Made by a program: the position numbers and the translations under genes. The notes under the pieces are model-generated. The model had not been told where the DNA came from and did not search any database. It saw only the letters and a list, made by a program, of their open reading frames with translations. Positions 1 to 9,600 of a stretch of DNA of 64,000 nucleotides are shown piece by piece. The stretch's first letter is position 1, and each line of letters starts with the position of its first letter. Source of the stretch: Pseudoalteromonas carrageenovora IAM 12662 (GTDB taxonomy: Bacteria; Pseudomonadota; Gammaproteobacteria; Enterobacterales; Alteromonadaceae); NCBI RefSeq assembly GCF_900239935.1, contig NZ_LT965928.1:1803254-1867253 (forward strand). Direction: 5' to 3'.

Positions 1-2828
1 CCATTTAATACTGCGACACCTGACAATGCAATGAAGCCGACACCTGCCGAAATTGATAAGGGCATGTCTCTTAAATAAAGTGAAAATACGCCCCCTGTTA
101 ATGCTAAAGGCACGCCACTGAAAATGATTAATGCATCTTTTAATGAACCAAATGCTATAATCAAAATACCTAGGATAACAACCAATGTTATCGGTACAAC
201 TAGGCTTAATCGCTTACTTGCTGATTCTAGTTGTTCAAACGTTCCACCATAATCAAGCCAGTATCCTGCTGGAATTTCTCCTTCCTGATTAATTTTAGCT
301 TTAACTTCTTTTACAAAACCGCCTAAATCTCTACCACGAACATTGACGGTAACCACAACTCTTCTTTTTCCGTTCTCTCGGCTAATCTGCGCGGGTAAAG
401 ACTCTGATTTAAGCTCTGCAACTTCTTCAATTGGCACATAGTTACCATTCTCAAGTGGAAGCGGCAGGTGCTTCAAGCTATCGATATCCGTTCTTATTTG
501 CTCTGGTAGGCGAACAACTAACTCAAACCGTCTGTCACCTTCATAAATGATCCCCGCAGATTCACCGCCAATCGCAGTGGCAACCCAGTCTTGCAATTCG
601 GTAACGTTCAATCCATACCTACCAAGCGCTTCTCGTTTAGGAATTACTGATAAAGATGGAACACCTGTGACCTGTTCTATTCGAGCATCAGCGGCACCAT
701 CCACGGTTTTCACAATATTTAGAATATCTTTTGCGGTAAGTAATAACCGATCCAAATCATCACCAAATATTTTGATGCCGACATCAGCTCTAACGCCAGA
801 AATCAATTCATTGAAACGCATTTGAATAGGCTGAGTGAATTCATAGTTGTTGCCTGGAATGTTTTTCAGTACTTTTTCCATTTCTTCAACTAATTCACTT
901 TTTGGTTTTGAAGGTTCGGCCCATTCTTTACGTGGTTTTAAAATAACAAAGATATCAGCAATACTCGGTGGCATTGGGTCGGTTGCTACTTCTGGTGTGC
1001 CAATGCGCGAGAATACTTTATCAACTTCAGGAAACGCTTTAATACGTTGCTCAAGTACTTCTTGCATTTCTACTGATTGCTCTAGGCCAGTCGATGGAAT
1101 TCTTAATGCCTGTAGTGCAATATCACCTTCATTTAATTGAGGAACAAATTCTGTCCCAAGCGTAGTTGCTAACCAAAGGCTATACCCCATTAACAGCGTT
1201 GAGAATGAAACAATAATCCAACGAAATTTCATCGCCATTTTTAACAATGGTTCATAAATAGACTTGGTTGAACGAATAACTACACTTTCTTTTTCGCTGA
1301 TTTTACCTTTCATAAACACAGCTACAGCAGCAGGAACCAGTGTAACTGAAAGGATCATTGCGGAAATTAACGCCATAACGACAGTTGCCGCCATAGGGTG
1401 GAACATTTTCCCTTCAACGCCAGTTAGCGTGAAAATGGGGATGTAAACAACAGTGATAATTGCCACACCAAACAAGCTTGGACGTATCACTTCTGAAGTG
1501 GCTTCAAAAACGGTATTTAGGCGTTCTCTTAAGTCTTGCCTATGACCGTTGTGTTGGGCCTGTGCTAACCTACGGACAGAGTTTTCAACGATGATTACAG
1601 CCCCGTCCACTATCAAGCCAAAGTCCAATGCGCCGAGACTCATTAAATTGGCAGATACTCCTGCTTGCACCATACCTGTGATTGTCATTAACATGGAAAT
1701 AGGGATAACAGCAGCGGTAATGAGAGCTGCACGTAAATTTCCAAGTAGAATAAATAACACAACAATAACTAAAAGCGCACCTTCAACGAGGTTTTTGGTA
1801 ACGGTTGCAATCGCTTTATCTACTAACGTTGTTCTGTCGTAAACAGGCTCTGCGGTAATGCCCTTTGGCAGAGATTTTTGTATTTCGCTGAGCTTATGTT
1901 CCACTTCTAAAGCAACGGTGCGAGAATTCTCACCAATCAGCATCATGGTTGTACCAAGCACTGTCTCAATGCCATTACGAGTAGCAGCCCCTGTTCTAAG
2001 TTCTTTGCCTATAGCAACATTGGCAACATCACTTATTTTTACAGGAATACCATCGTTCTTTTTGATGATGACATTGAGGATTTCATCCATTGTCGCAAGT
2101 TGCCCGATGGAGCGCACTAACACTTGTTGTCCGTTTTGCTCAATATAACCCGCGCCACGGTTATCATTATTTTTACGTAATGCATCAGAAACGTCTTCAA
2201 AGCTTACCTGATGAAAAAGTAATTTTTCGGGTTTCGGCGTTATATGATACTGCTTGTTATAGCCGCCGATGCTGTTGACCTCAATGACGCCTTTAACTTG
2301 AGCCAATTGCGGTTTAATGATCCAGTCTTGTATTTCTCTTAAGGCAATAGCGGTATAAGGCTCTCCATTAGGCATTTTAGCGTCAGGAGAAGCTTGTACG
2401 GTATACATAAATATTTCACCAAGCCCTGTGGAAATAGGACCCATCTCTGGCTCTAAGCCAGAGGGAATAACGCCTTTTATCGCAGCTAATCTTGCATTGA
2501 TTAAGTTGCGTGCGAAATAAATATCGGTTCCCTCTTCAAAGATAACGGTCACCTGGGATAAACCATATCTTGAAAGAGAGCGGGTGTGAGACAGCTTTGG
2601 TAGTCCAGCTAATGCGTTTTCTACTGGAAAAGTTACCCTTTGCTCCGCTTCTAAAGGTGAATAACCGGGGGCAGAGGTATTTATTTGTACCTGTACGTTT
2701 GTTATATCTGGAACAGCATCAATGGGAAGTTTTTGATAACTCCACATACCAACGCCGATGATTACCATCAGCAAGCTTAATACTAAATAGCGCCTATTTA
2801 TTGCAAGACGCAAAATTGATTCAATCAT
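1..2828 (-). CDS. Heavy-metal efflux RND pump, CzcA/CusA family (3' end outside window)
   Basis: Inner-membrane proton-driven pump of a tripartite metal efflux complex. The start is the ATG at 2826-2828, preceded by AGGAGA at good spacing; about 942 codons are visible, so roughly the last 80-100 residues of a usual 1030-1060 aa pump lie beyond base 1. The N-terminus has the porter signature [11 protein letters not shown]. The TM4 region reads [15 protein letters not shown] (around 1564-1636). This fits the DFG-x3-DGA-x3-VEN pattern given in the literature for divalent-cation (Zn/Co/Cd/Ni) HME pumps, rather than the VDAAIVMIENAHK form of Cu/Ag CusA. It is the last visible gene of the leftward operon, 10 bp after the adaptor gene. 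The plus-strand open frames over it are shadows. The exact metal is not determinable from sequence. Confidence 0.93.
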   Translation of the reverse strand, partial: MIESILRLAINRRYLVLSLLMVIIGVGMWSYQKLPIDAVPDITNVQVQINTSAPGYSPLEAEQRVTFPVENALAGLPKLSHTRSLSRYGLSQVTVIFEEGTDIYFARNLINARLAAIKGVIPSGLEPEMGPISTGLGEIFMYTVQASPDAKMPNGEPYTAIALREIQDWIIKPQLAQVKGVIEVNSIGGYNKQYHITPKPEKLLFHQVSFEDVSDALRKNNDNRGAGYIEQNGQQVLVRSIGQLATMDEILNVIIKKNDGIPVKISDVANVAIGKELRTGAATRNGIETVLGTTMMLIGENSRTVALEVEHKLSEIQKSLPKGITAEPVYDRTTLVDKAIATVTKNLVEGALLVIVVLFILLGNLRAALITAAVIPISMLMTITGMVQAGVSANLMSLGALDFGLIVDGAVIIVENSVRRLAQAQHNGHRQDLRERLNTVFEATSEVIRPSLFGVAIITVVYIPIFTLTGVEGKMFHPMAATVVMALISAMILSVTLVPAAVAVFMKGKISEKESVVIRSTKSIYEPLLKMAMKFRWIIVSFSTLLMGYSLWLATTLGTEFVPQLNEGDIALQALRIPSTGLEQSVEMQEVLEQRIKAFPEVDKVFSRIGTPEVATDPMPPSIADIFVILKPRKEWAEPSKPKSELVEEMEKVLKNIPGNNYEFTQPIQMRFNELISGVRADVGIKIFGDDLDRLLLTAKDILNIVKTVDGAADARIEQVTGVPSLSVIPKREALGRYGLNVTELQDWVATAIGGESAGIIYEGDRRFELVVRLPEQIRTDIDSLKHLPLPLENGNYVPIEEVAELKSESLPAQISRENGKRRVVVTVNVRGRDLGGFVKEVKAKINQEGEIPAGYWLDYGGTFEQLESASKRLSLVVPITLVVILGILIIAFGSLKDALIIFSGVPLALTGGVFSLYLRDMPLSISAGVGFIALSGVAVLN

Positions 2829-2838
2829 ATTGCGTCTC

Positions 2839-3735
2839 CTAATCGTCGTCTTCTACTTCAGATTTCAAGATATCTGCTTTAATCAGATAACTGTTTTTGT
2901 TTACATATTCAGCGTCTTTACTGAGGCCATCAATGACCTCGATATAGTTTTTGTCTGAACGACCAAGGACAAGTGGTGCAAACTCGTACTCTTCATTTTC
3001 TTTTACAAAGACACCTAATTGTCCATCTAGCTCTTGTATGGCAACTTTCTCGACCGCTAAATCCACCTCAAATTGGTTTATCTTTACGTTGCCTTTTAAT
3101 AATTGACCTGACGTTAGCTTTAACTCAGTGTTGTTTAATCGTACCCGTGCTAAAACATAAGGCTGATCTTTAGCTGGAATAATATTAGTGATGACTGAAC
3201 TGAATGCGTGTTCACCTTGCTCAATATCAACATGCTGACCGACTTTGATTTGATTATATTGGCTGGTAAACACCTTAAATTCAGCCCACAAGGTGTCAAA
3301 TTTGACGATTTCAAACAAGCTAGTGTTTTGCGTGATACCGCCAATATTTCCATTTCGCTGTAAAACAGTCCCAGAAACAGGCGATGTTATTTTATAAGTA
3401 TTTAAGCTCTCATTAGATTCAATAACGGCTAATAGATCGCCTTTTTTTACCGTATCACCAACAGTGAAGTTTATTGTCTTTATAACGCCGTTATATCTAG
3501 CGCTAACTTGAAATAATTGTTCAGCGCCTATCGTCGTAGAGCCGTATACAGGGATAGTTTGGTTCAACGTTTTTGAAGCTAAATAGGCTGTTTCAACACC
3601 AACCTTTTTTGCCATGTTATTGTCGATTTTGCTTATGCCTTCTTCGCCTTCATGTTCATCTTCACTAGCGAAAACACTTTGAATGGGTGATAGATACCCA
3701 ATAAAAATCAATAGTGCGAGTAAATAGTTTTTCAT
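2839..3735 (-). CDS. Efflux RND periplasmic adaptor subunit (CusB/CzcB type)
   Basis: Membrane-fusion protein that should link the RND pump to the TolC-type channel encoded on either side. A Sec signal peptide spans about residues 1-23 (ending VFASE), followed by a short acidic/His patch (DEHEGEEG). Then come the barrel-sandwich (lipoyl-like) halves, including GDLLAVIES and [11 protein letters not shown], and a C-terminal beta-barrel/membrane-proximal part. At 298 aa it is short for the family (usually 350-420 aa). The alpha-hairpin between the two lipoyl halves is almost absent: [11 protein letters not shown] runs directly into SPVSGTV. AGGA precedes the ATG. It lies between the outer-membrane protein gene (70 bp upstream) and the pump (10 bp downstream). 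Confidence 0.9.
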   Translation of the reverse strand: MKNYLLALLIFIGYLSPIQSVFASEDEHEGEEGISKIDNNMAKKVGVETAYLASKTLNQTIPVYGSTTIGAEQLFQVSARYNGVIKTINFTVGDTVKKGDLLAVIESNESLNTYKITSPVSGTVLQRNGNIGGITQNTSLFEIVKFDTLWAEFKVFTSQYNQIKVGQHVDIEQGEHAFSSVITNIIPAKDQPYVLARVRLNNTELKLTSGQLLKGNVKINQFEVDLAVEKVAIQELDGQLGVFVKENEEYEFAPLVLGRSDKNYIEVIDGLSKDAEYVNKNSYLIKADILKSEVEDDD

Positions 3736-3805
3736 TTTGAATTCCTAAACGATTCAGTTAATCACTGAATCAATAAATTGTTATTAAACTTAAAGTGATG
3801 TTTAT

Positions 3806-5098
3806 TTAGAGTGACAGCGCTTCGTTTGTTAGTTTTTCTATCTCTGCGCCATAAATTAGGGCAGCAGATGCCGCGTCAATAAGGGTTCGCCGAGCATTTA
3901 ACAGCTCTTGTCTAGCCGATACATAATCAAGATATCCATATCGACCTTTTTGATAGGCGTCTTGAGTATCTTCCAGTGCATCTTCAAGCATTGGGATAAC
4001 CGACTGCTTTAATGAATTAGCTGTTAATATGGCTTGTTTTCTATTGGAGTATGCTCGTAGTAAGTGATTTCTAAATCTTAACTTAGTCGCCTCTTTCTCT
4101 ATGGCAACTTGGTCACGCTCTGCTAGCGCACTAGCGATTGCGCCAGAATTTCGCTTTTCAGCAAACAAAGGTAAGCTAAAGCCAGCGACCAGTGCCGTAT
4201 CATTGGCTTCTTGAGAGCGCCTAACACCAACAGACCATTTGATATTGGCCGTTGACTCTGTTTTAGCCAACTGTAACTCGGCCTCTTTTAGTCGCTGCTC
4301 ACTTGCATAAACTTGAATAGCAGGGTTTTTCTCTAATTTCGCAAAGAGACTACTAAAATCACTATCATTGCCAAACTGAAACAGATCTCCAGTTACTCTA
4401 GAGAATGACACTGATGTTTCTCCCCAGTAAGCTGATAAAGAAAGCTTTAGATATTCCAAGCGCTTTTGTTCAGATTGAAGGGTGAGGTTAGCCTGAGCAA
4501 TAACTGCTTTTGAGCGTTTCACTTCAGCCTCAGGAGTAGCACCTGCGCGGTTACGCTGAGATACAATCTCTAAGGTTTCTTGTGCTAAGCTCAAAGCATT
4601 TTCTGCCAATATAACTCTTTGTTGGGCTGCAAGTACTTCCACGTACTTCTCAGTGACTTGAGCCATTAAATTAAGCGCAGAGACTTCTTTTTCAGCAGTG
4701 AGTAGTGTTCTTGATTTTGAAACAATTCCAATCCGCGCTGAGCGTTTATCTCCCATTTCGATAACCGAAGATAGAGCGACTGTTAATTCAGCACTGTCGA
4801 ATGTATTAAATTCACCTGAGCCTGCAAAGTTCTCAGCTTCAAGCTCTAGTTCATAAGCAGGATTTAAACTTGCGATTTGTTCTCGTCCAATTAATGCCGT
4901 TTGCTTGAAATCAAATATTTTAAGTTCTGGATTTTGTTTAAGCGTCCACTGAATTGCCTCTTGAAGGTTTAACTGCTTCTCAAAGGCATAAACATTAAAT
5001 GTAAAAAGTGACAAAGCGAGAAACGCGATATATTTAAGCCGAGGTGTTACACACCTTAAAATTGCTATCTTGCGATGCACACAGGTATTAAGTGCCAT
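3806..5098 (-). CDS. TolC family outer-membrane efflux protein (CzcC/CusC-like)
   Basis: Outer-membrane channel component of the leftward efflux operon. The 430-aa product has a basic N-terminus then a hydrophobic signal segment (about residues 22-39, ending NVYAFEK). Two repeats rich in long amphipathic helices with Ala/Gln/Glu heptads follow, typical of TolC; landmarks are TLKQNPELKIF near the N-terminus and YQKGRYGYLDYVSARQELLNARRTL near the C-terminus. Length and layout match CzcC-type proteins. It follows the small Cys-rich gene by 73 bp and precedes the adaptor by 70 bp. It is only distantly similar by eye to the second TolC-like protein at 7051-8268, so the two systems are not a simple recent duplication. 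Confidence 0.92.
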   Translation of the reverse strand: MALNTCVHRKIAILRCVTPRLKYIAFLALSLFTFNVYAFEKQLNLQEAIQWTLKQNPELKIFDFKQTALIGREQIASLNPAYELELEAENFAGSGEFNTFDSAELTVALSSVIEMGDKRSARIGIVSKSRTLLTAEKEVSALNLMAQVTEKYVEVLAAQQRVILAENALSLAQETLEIVSQRNRAGATPEAEVKRSKAVIAQANLTLQSEQKRLEYLKLSLSAYWGETSVSFSRVTGDLFQFGNDSDFSSLFAKLEKNPAIQVYASEQRLKEAELQLAKTESTANIKWSVGVRRSQEANDTALVAGFSLPLFAEKRNSGAIASALAERDQVAIEKEATKLRFRNHLLRAYSNRKQAILTANSLKQSVIPMLEDALEDTQDAYQKGRYGYLDYVSARQELLNARRTLIDAASAALIYGAEIEKLTNEALSL

Positions 5099-5171
5099 GT
5101 ATACTTTCCTATAAATTTATATGTGATATTTAGGTCATTAACATTTGACCTTTCTTAATTTTCTATAAAAT

Positions 5172-5534
5172 TTAGGCGTATTTAGGTGGGCGGAATGGCA
5201 CCGAGATATAGCCTTTTAGCTCAGGGGAAACTAAGGCGTAGGTAGGGAAATATTCTATTGCTTGTAAAATATTACAAGAAGAATCTGTATTTAAAAATAA
5301 CTGACAGCAGCAACAAAAATTACAATTATCAATTAAAGTTTGGCTATTACCCTCCTCAAATAAATTAGAGCTTTCAGGAGCTTTTAGCGGGGTAATAGAC
5401 TCAGTTAGTGATATATTAAAAGAACTTTCAATTAAGTTTCCTTCAATCTCTTCTTGCGAAAAAAACACAGACTGCACCGCGATTAAAATCATTATCACGT
5501 ATGATATATATGGTTTAAAATATGACGGGTGCAT
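5172..5534 (-). CDS. Small CzcI-like Cys-rich exported protein
   Basis: A 120-aa protein with a hydrophobic N-terminal segment (YVIMILIAVQSVFFS, a signal peptide or anchor), an acidic middle, a Cys cluster CNFCCCCQLF (about residues 71-80) and a C-terminal FRPPKYA. The layout of leader, metal-ligand cluster and Arg-Pro-Pro end matches the small regulator/accessory proteins called CzcI at the head of czcCBA operons. It also matches the 119-aa protein of the divergent operon, which ends LRPPIS. Here the gene is second, 19 bp after the CDF transporter. A periplasmic metal-binding or modulating role is an inference; no enzymatic motif is visible. Confidence 0.7.
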   Translation of the reverse strand: MHPSYFKPYISYVIMILIAVQSVFFSQEEIEGNLIESSFNISLTESITPLKAPESSNLFEEGNSQTLIDNCNFCCCCQLFLNTDSSCNILQAIEYFPTYALVSPELKGYISVPFRPPKYA

Positions 5535-5553
5535 TCTTTTAACTACTTTCTAC

Positions 5554-6453
5554 TTAAGACTTTAGCTGTAAGATGCGGCGAGCACCGTTTAAAACGACAA
5601 CAGCAATAATCAAACCAATCACTAAATCTGGATAACGGCTGCTAGTTACTGTAACTAATAAGCCAGCTAAGATTACACCTACGTTTGCGATTACGTCATT
5701 TGCGGAAAAAATCCAACTCGCTTTCATATGAGCGCCGTCTTCTTTGTTGCCAAATATTAAAAACAGACAAGCAATGTTAGCGATTAGTGCTATTCCACCA
5801 AATATCATCATTAAAGAAGAGATAGGTTCACTACCGTAAATAAAGCGTCTTACGACTTCACTCAAAGCACCTAGCGCTAGAATAATTTGAAGTACACCAG
5901 ATATATGTGCCGCTCTAAGTTTCATGCTTATGCTTTTACCGACAGCATATATAGCTAAACCATAAACAGCAGCATCAGCAAACATATCTAATGAGTCGGC
6001 AATAAGGCCAGCAGATTGCGCAATAATCCCAGCAATTACTTCTATAAAAAACATGACTCCATTAATGGCTAACAACCATTTTAGCGTTGATGCTTCTTTC
6101 ATCTCATTTTTTTGGGCTAGATCTTTTGCTTTTGCAGCTTCGGTGCTGCAACTTTCTTTAGTTGATGCCAACTCTGCACCGAGATTGAGTTGTTGTAATT
6201 TTTTTGTTATCTCATCTAAATTTTCATCATGAAAAACCTTGACTAAACGGCTAGGAATATCAAATTGCAACCCAACTGAAGGCTCAATTGAGTCAAGTGC
6301 TAACCTAATCAATCTCTCTTCTGAAGGACAGTCCATTTGAGGTACTTTAAATGTACTGACAAACGCGCCACTATAGTTATCTAATTGTGTATCAATTTTT
6401 ACATCTTCATTGGTAGAAGATGATTGACACTGACCACTACATTTTTCTGACAT
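5554..6453 (-). CDS. Cation diffusion facilitator (CDF) transporter with N-terminal HMA-like domain
   Basis: Inner-membrane divalent cation/proton antiporter. The start is taken at ATG 6451-6453, preceded by GGAG with 8-bp spacing, rather than the GTG three codons upstream; 299 aa. The cytosolic N-terminus has a Cys pair (EKCSGQCQSS) and a ferredoxin-like HMA-type fold region (VPQMDCPSEERLIRLALDSI) with one Cys where classical HMA domains have CxxC. The membrane part carries the CDF TM2 signature SAGLIADSLDMFADAA, with both Asp ligands, and SANDVIANVGVILAGL with the second D in TM5. The usual C-terminal cytoplasmic domain is missing, ending at ARRILQLKS. It is the first gene of the leftward operon, directly behind the MerR-type promoter, so its induction should be metal-dependent. 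Confidence 0.88.
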   Translation of the reverse strand: MSEKCSGQCQSSSTNEDVKIDTQLDNYSGAFVSTFKVPQMDCPSEERLIRLALDSIEPSVGLQFDIPSRLVKVFHDENLDEITKKLQQLNLGAELASTKESCSTEAAKAKDLAQKNEMKEASTLKWLLAINGVMFFIEVIAGIIAQSAGLIADSLDMFADAAVYGLAIYAVGKSISMKLRAAHISGVLQIILALGALSEVVRRFIYGSEPISSLMMIFGGIALIANIACLFLIFGNKEDGAHMKASWIFSANDVIANVGVILAGLLVTVTSSRYPDLVIGLIIAVVVLNGARRILQLKS

Positions 6454-6482
6454 ATTTAACACTCCGTAATAATATTAAAATA

Positions 6483-6513
6483 AGTATAAAATCTATAGTG
6501 GCTATAGAGTCAA
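6483..6513 (-). promoter_or_regulatory. MerR-type metal-responsive promoter/operator with 19-bp spacer
   Basis: Read on the minus strand, a perfect -35 TTGACT (6508-6513) and a TATACT -10 (6483-6488) are separated by exactly 19 bp. Within the spacer is the dyad CTATAG-CCA-CTATAG. This over-long spacer with a central dyad beginning directly after the -35 is the hallmark of MerR-family activated promoters (ZntR, CadR, PbrR, CueR, MerR), where the bound activator untwists the DNA. The resulting transcript would start about 20-25 bp before the CDF gene start. The cognate regulator is not encoded in this window. Confidence 0.85.
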
Positions 6514-6582
6514 ATAAAAAATTATTTAATGTAAAAGCGTGGAAACTGAATTGAAAAGCTAGTTTAAGAAAATAGTTTCTGC

Positions 6583-6599
6583 TAGTATTTTAAATACTA
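6583..6599. promoter_or_regulatory. 17-bp palindrome upstream of the rightward metal operon
   Basis: TAGTATTT-T-AAATACTA forms a perfect inverted repeat around one central base. It sits 20 bp before the likely start of the rightward operon's first gene. It could be an operator or part of the promoter; no consensus -35/-10 pair with normal spacing could be aligned with confidence. Confidence 0.35.
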
Positions 6600-6618
6600 T
6601 ATTTAACTGGTGATAACT

Positions 6619-6969
6619 TTGAACCTTAATGTTGTACTAAAAATGCTCTTGGTTATTTCGATTGTTTTACAATCGTTAACTGCTGTAGCATCCTCAACAT
6701 CTGAGAATCACCAAATAGATATAGAGCACCTTCAAACTCAACATGATCATGCAGATGATCGAAATGTCTCAAATGATAATGTAGGTGATGAGCAGCATAA
6801 TGAAAAAGATTGTCATCACTGCGGTCATTGCAGTGGCAGCCACTTATCTTGGATTTTAGTCAGTAATTCAAATACCACGGGCAAACTAAACATTATCAAT
6901 AAAACGCCTTATCAAATTGATCAAACAAATACTTACCTTGAAGCGATACTTCGCCCACCCATTTCTTAA
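6619..6969 (+). CDS. CzcI-like His/Cys-rich exported protein
   Basis: Small first gene of the rightward efflux operon. The frame opens at GTG 6610. I chose the TTG at 6619 because GGTGA lies 5 bases before it and the result is a good signal peptide (about 25 residues, ending SLTAVAS); ATG 6643 is the other candidate. The mature part is rich in His and Asp (TQHDHADDRN, DEQHNEKD), contains CHHCGHCSGSH and ends LRPPIS. Position directly before czcC-czcB-czcA homologues, size (about 117-120 aa) and motif order match CzcI of czcICBA operons, which is thought to modulate metal induction in the periplasm. The specific role is inferred. Confidence 0.7.
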   Translation: MNLNVVLKMLLVISIVLQSLTAVASSTSENHQIDIEHLQTQHDHADDRNVSNDNVGDEQHNEKDCHHCGHCSGSHLSWILVSNSNTTGKLNIINKTPYQIDQTNTYLEAILRPPIS

Positions 6970-7050
6970 TTAGATTGATTTTTAATGACCTATTTGTCCA
7001 TGAGAAGGATAAAGGGTTCGTGTTTATAAATTAAAAAATTAAGAAGTTTT

Positions 7051-8268
7051 ATGTATATATTTTTAAAAAATACAGGTTTAACCCTGTCTTTATGCATGGC
7101 TGTGAGTTTTTCAGTTGCCACTTATGGCAAACAGAAAAGTATTTCATGGCTAGATAGTCAAATAAATAAAGATCCCGAAGTTGTTGCGGCTAAAGAGTTA
7201 CTTAATGCAAGTAATCATAGAGCCAAAAGCTTAACTCAAGCCGTATATAACCCAGAGCTTGAAGCAAGCTATGAAAAAGAAGGTGATTTTGATAATTACT
7301 CTATTGGTATCAGTCAAACGATAGATTTTTGGGATAAGCAATCAACAAATAAAACCATTGGTGAAATTGATGTTTATGCAAACCAGCAACAATTGTTATC
7401 TCTACTCGATTCTAAAAAGGCTAATGCCTTAACTGCATTAGTTAATTGGCAAGCAGCAAAAAAAGCTGCTCAGTTACTTTCAGAAAGAGAAGAGCAATTG
7501 CAAACGCTCGTTGGAATTGTTGAAGACAAACGAAAAGCTGGACTTCTAGAGCCACTTGACGCTGAGCTAGTCTATTTAAACTTGTCGCAAATTTTTAGTG
7601 AAATATCTGAGTCTCAAATTGCTTTGAAAAATGCAGAGGTAAAGGTTCAGGAGTTATTGCCTGATTGGACGCCTAATACTACCAATTTGTTTTCATTTAC
7701 TTTTGGAGCAACAAGCTACTCATTTAACTCCCAGTGGGTTGAGGAACATCCAAAAGTTAAACTTGCTAGAGCGAAATGGAAGGGACAACAATCTAAAGCT
7801 CAACTAACCACTATGGAATCTAAAGCTGATCCAACCATTGGCGTTAGCGCAGGGAAAAGTGGAGATGAAGACTTGGTTGGTGTGACTTTTTCAATGCCTT
7901 TAAACATCAGAAATAACTATACAGATAATGTTAAAGCCGCTTATTCAGAAGCCATTGCAGCCGAGGCGAATTTTCAGTCGGTATATCGAAAGCAGTCTTT
8001 TGAAGCAAAAGCTAATTATGAATCGCTTAATGTCAGTAGAAAATATTATGAGCAATGGCAAAAACTGACAAAAGGCAGATTAGATAGCAGCGAAAACTTA
8101 TTAAATAAGCGCTGGCAAGCTGGTGATATTAATACTTCTGACTACTTACTTGCATTAAATCAACGTGCGGAAGGGCTTCATGCAGGAATACGTTTGGAAA
8201 ATCAATTCAAGCTTGCAGAAATATCCTTCATTTTAAGTATGGGTCAGTTATCCAAATTTGATATTTGA
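7051..8268 (+). CDS. TolC family outer-membrane efflux protein (CzcC-like)
   Basis: Outer-membrane factor of the rightward system, 405 aa. The N-terminal signal peptide is cleaved near VATYGKQ. Two TolC-like repeats of long helices follow: KELLNASNHRAKSLTQAVYNPELEASYE at the first beta-strand entry, then WQAGDINTSDYLLALNQRAEGL near the end, which is the CzcC-type signature. It is followed after 64 bp by the adaptor gene. Gene order czcI-like, czcC, czcB, czcA is that of classical Zn/Co/Cd efflux operons. AAGAAG before the ATG is a plausible ribosome binding site. Confidence 0.92.
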   Translation: MYIFLKNTGLTLSLCMAVSFSVATYGKQKSISWLDSQINKDPEVVAAKELLNASNHRAKSLTQAVYNPELEASYEKEGDFDNYSIGISQTIDFWDKQSTNKTIGEIDVYANQQQLLSLLDSKKANALTALVNWQAAKKAAQLLSEREEQLQTLVGIVEDKRKAGLLEPLDAELVYLNLSQIFSEISESQIALKNAEVKVQELLPDWTPNTTNLFSFTFGATSYSFNSQWVEEHPKVKLARAKWKGQQSKAQLTTMESKADPTIGVSAGKSGDEDLVGVTFSMPLNIRNNYTDNVKAAYSEAIAAEANFQSVYRKQSFEAKANYESLNVSRKYYEQWQKLTKGRLDSSENLLNKRWQAGDINTSDYLLALNQRAEGLHAGIRLENQFKLAEISFILSMGQLSKFDI

Positions 8269-8332
8269 GCGCTTTGTTTTTTCAGTAGCGAAAAACGAAA
8301 TCTTAAATTTATTAAAAATATAGGTTACAAAA

Positions 8333-9589
8333 ATGAATACAGTAATTAGTAAAAAATTTTTAGCCGTAGTAATTAGCAGCCTGTTAGTTGGGTTTACTAC
8401 AAATCATGATGCTTTTGCACAGTCGTCAGATGGAACTGGTTCTGTCACAAACGTTTCGAAACAAGAAGAAAAAGAACATCAAGATGAGCATGAACACGAA
8501 AAGGGACATGAAGAAGATATAGGTGACCATGACGAGCACGGCCATGAAGGTGGTAATAAAGAGGGAGAAGAAGAACATGAAGAAGGTATCACTATTGATC
8601 CAAAGAAGATGTCGCTTGCTAAAATTAAAGTGGAAAGTGTTAAGCCTGAATATCAATTTAGCTCCGTATATGCACCTGGCGAAATAAAAGCTAATGGCTA
8701 TAAAAGTTATGTGGTATCACCACGTACAGAGTCAGTCATTATCAGTCGCCATGCAGCGCTTGGCGAGTATGTAGAAATAGGTCAGAAGTTAGTTACATTA
8801 TTTAGTGAAGCAATGGCACAAGCACAAGCTGACTATTTAATCGCTTCAACCGAATGGCAACGTGTAAAAAAGCTGGGTAATAAGACGGTGAGTGAAAGTC
8901 GATTATTACAAGCTGAAACAACATACAATGCGAGCTATGGCAAGCTCATTGCTTTAGGGTTAACTGAAAAAGCAATAAATGGTATTTCTAACAAAGACAT
9001 TAAAGCATTTGGGCAATATGCATTAACGGCGCACCGTGAAGGTGTCGTGCTTCAAGACGACTTTATCCAAGGGCAACGTGTTGATGCTGGGGATTCAGTC
9101 ATGTTGTTAGCTGATGAAAAACAACTATGGGTTGAAGCAAAAGTTTCTCCAAATAAAAAGCTAAATTTATCAATTGATTCTCCTGCGGTACTTAAATTAG
9201 AAGGCCAGAGTTACAATGCCAAAGTTATCCAAGAAGCCCATACAATTGATCCCGTAACTCGTACAAGAATTATTAGATTGGGGGTACAGAATGCTGATGA
9301 TAACCTTCATTCAGGTATGTTTGTAAAAGTTTACTTTCAGTTTGCCACAAAGCAGAAAGTGATGGCTGTGCCAGAAGAAGCATTGATCCGCAGCGCAGAT
9401 GGTGATTGGACCGTATTTGTCGAAGACCACCCTGGAGAATTTAAAGCTGTAGAAGTAGAACTAGGCCGAGCCTTAGGTGATTTTAGGGAAATCATTGGCC
9501 TTGATAGTGGGACGCGAATTGTAACCAAAGGCGCATTTTTTGTTGCTTCTGAAATCGCTAAAGGCGGATTTGATCCGCATAACCACTAA
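8333..9589 (+). CDS. Efflux RND periplasmic adaptor subunit, His-rich (CzcB-like)
   Basis: Membrane-fusion adaptor, 418 aa. The signal peptide ends near DAFAQSS. Residues about 40-85 form a strikingly His/Glu/Asp-rich low-complexity tract (HQDEHEHEKGHEEDIGDHDE and following), a likely periplasmic metal-binding segment seen in several CzcB proteins and absent from the adaptor of the leftward operon. The lipoyl and alpha-hairpin region follows (SPRTESVIISRHAALGEYVEIGQKL), then HREGVVLQDDFIQGQRVDAGD and the C-terminal barrel domain ending KGAFFVASEIAKGG. It precedes the pump gene by 11 bp, with AAGGAGC as the next ribosome site. Confidence 0.93.
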   Translation: MNTVISKKFLAVVISSLLVGFTTNHDAFAQSSDGTGSVTNVSKQEEKEHQDEHEHEKGHEEDIGDHDEHGHEGGNKEGEEEHEEGITIDPKKMSLAKIKVESVKPEYQFSSVYAPGEIKANGYKSYVVSPRTESVIISRHAALGEYVEIGQKLVTLFSEAMAQAQADYLIASTEWQRVKKLGNKTVSESRLLQAETTYNASYGKLIALGLTEKAINGISNKDIKAFGQYALTAHREGVVLQDDFIQGQRVDAGDSVMLLADEKQLWVEAKVSPNKKLNLSIDSPAVLKLEGQSYNAKVIQEAHTIDPVTRTRIIRLGVQNADDNLHSGMFVKVYFQFATKQKVMAVPEEALIRSADGDWTVFVEDHPGEFKAVEVELGRALGDFREIIGLDSGTRIVTKGAFFVASEIAKGGFDPHNH

Positions 9590-9600
9590 GGAGCAAGACT

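Noticed and set aside
547..2761. A row of plus-strand open frames of 60-97 codons
   Set aside because: They are antisense shadows of the RND pump gene on the minus strand, which translates continuously with family motifs and a ribosome site; the plus frames have no recognisable content.
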